A stretch of 5,372 nucleotides of DNA from Selenomonadaceae bacterium. GTDB taxonomy: Bacteria > Bacillota > Negativicutes > Selenomonadales > Selenomonadaceae. Position numbers and translations under genes: made by a program. Positions 5,261-5,372 of this stretch are shown piece by piece (positions within the stretch are counted from its first letter, which is position 1; each line of letters begins with the position of its first letter). The notes under the pieces were generated by a model that did not search any database, was not told the DNA's origin, and was given only the letters and a program-made list of their open reading frames with translations. The stretch is taken from NCBI GenBank assembly GCA_017453765.1, contig JAFTEG010000079.1, positions 1-5,372 of the forward strand, written 5' to 3'.

Positions 5261-5317
5261 GGGCGCACAAGGACGTGCGCCCGTCCGCGCAAGTCGCCGG
5301 ACGCGACTTCTGCGGAC
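5261..5317. repeat. GC-rich double hairpin block
   Basis: Two hairpins sit side by side. The first is GGGCGCAC (5261-5268) with GTGCGCCC (5275-5282). The second has an outer stem GTCCGC/GCGGAC (5283-5288, 5312-5317), a small internal loop, and an inner stem AAGTCGC/GCGACTT (5291-5297, 5303-5309). I count 45 G or C among the 60 bases 5258-5317, far above the flanking A/T-rich sequence. There is no T-run, so this is not a classical terminator. It may be part of a dispersed palindromic repeat together with the hairpin at 5331. Confidence 0.8.
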
Positions 5318-5330
5318 ATGTTTCTTTTTG

Positions 5331-5361
5331 TTACTTTTTCTTTGCGCCAAAGAAAAAGTAA
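5331..5361. repeat. 14-bp perfect A/T-rich hairpin
   Basis: TTACTTTTTCTTTG (5331-5344) is exactly complementary to 5348-5361, with the loop CGC. T-rich sequence precedes it and A-rich sequence follows, so the pairing may continue weakly outward. Similar hairpins with a TTTCTTTG-GCGC-CAAAGAAA core are, to my memory, dispersed in many bacterial genomes; this copy has not been compared. An ATG at 5318 opens a small frame through the hairpin, which I do not regard as a gene. Confidence 0.8.
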
Positions 5362-5372
5362 GTTAAAAAACC

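Noticed and set aside
5331..5361. Intrinsic terminator of rimP
   Set aside because: The stem is A/T-rich and the sequence after it is A-rich on the plus strand, with no T-run on the correct side in either direction.
5318..5372. Small open frame starting with ATG at 5318 (Met-Phe-Leu-Phe-Val-Thr)
   Set aside because: It is the translation of the A/T-rich perfect hairpin, has no ribosome site, and runs off the window.

Overview
The window looks like a chromosomal housekeeping region of a Bacillota (Firmicutes) bacterium. The linked block ireB - ruvX - DUF1292 - mltG is a typical Bacillota arrangement, and the proteins read as ordinary family members. The start sites have strong GGAGG-type ribosome binding sites. 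A Negativicutes-like (diderm Firmicute) origin is my guess from overall feel, not something the sequence proves. No phage or plasmid genes and no complete insertion sequence are visible.

Layout. Six genes lie on the minus strand and read leftward from about 4490: dapB, asd, ireB, ruvX, a DUF1292 gene and mltG, whose 3' end is cut by the left edge. Four of the products bear on the cell wall. Asd and DapB lead to diaminopimelate and lysine, MltG cuts nascent glycan strands, and IreB is a partner of the PASTA kinase in enterococci. RuvX belongs to rRNA processing or nuclease biology. A gap of 368 bp (4356-4723) separates this set from the divergent plus-strand gene rimP. That gap holds a good sigma-A-type promoter facing each way, and the rimP leader contains a hairpin followed by a T-run that resembles an attenuator.

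The most interesting feature is between the genes. Every spacer longer than about 50 bp in the left-facing set, the dapB leader and the start of the rimP 3' flank hold short-period repeats. Four of these arrays keep a strict 7-bp period, with different unit sequences in each. The ruvX-DUF1292 spacer instead holds a 38-bp higher-order repeat built of 8+15+15 bp. The arrays cross the stop codons of asd and dapB, start at the stop of rimP, and carry a stop triplet in nearly every unit on the coding strand. asd is also flanked by inverted copies of the same array.

Downstream of rimP (5171-5372) there is no gene. Instead there is a GC-rich block of hairpins and a 14-bp perfect A/T-rich hairpin, probably a dispersed repeat element, which separates rimP from whatever follows (normally nusA).
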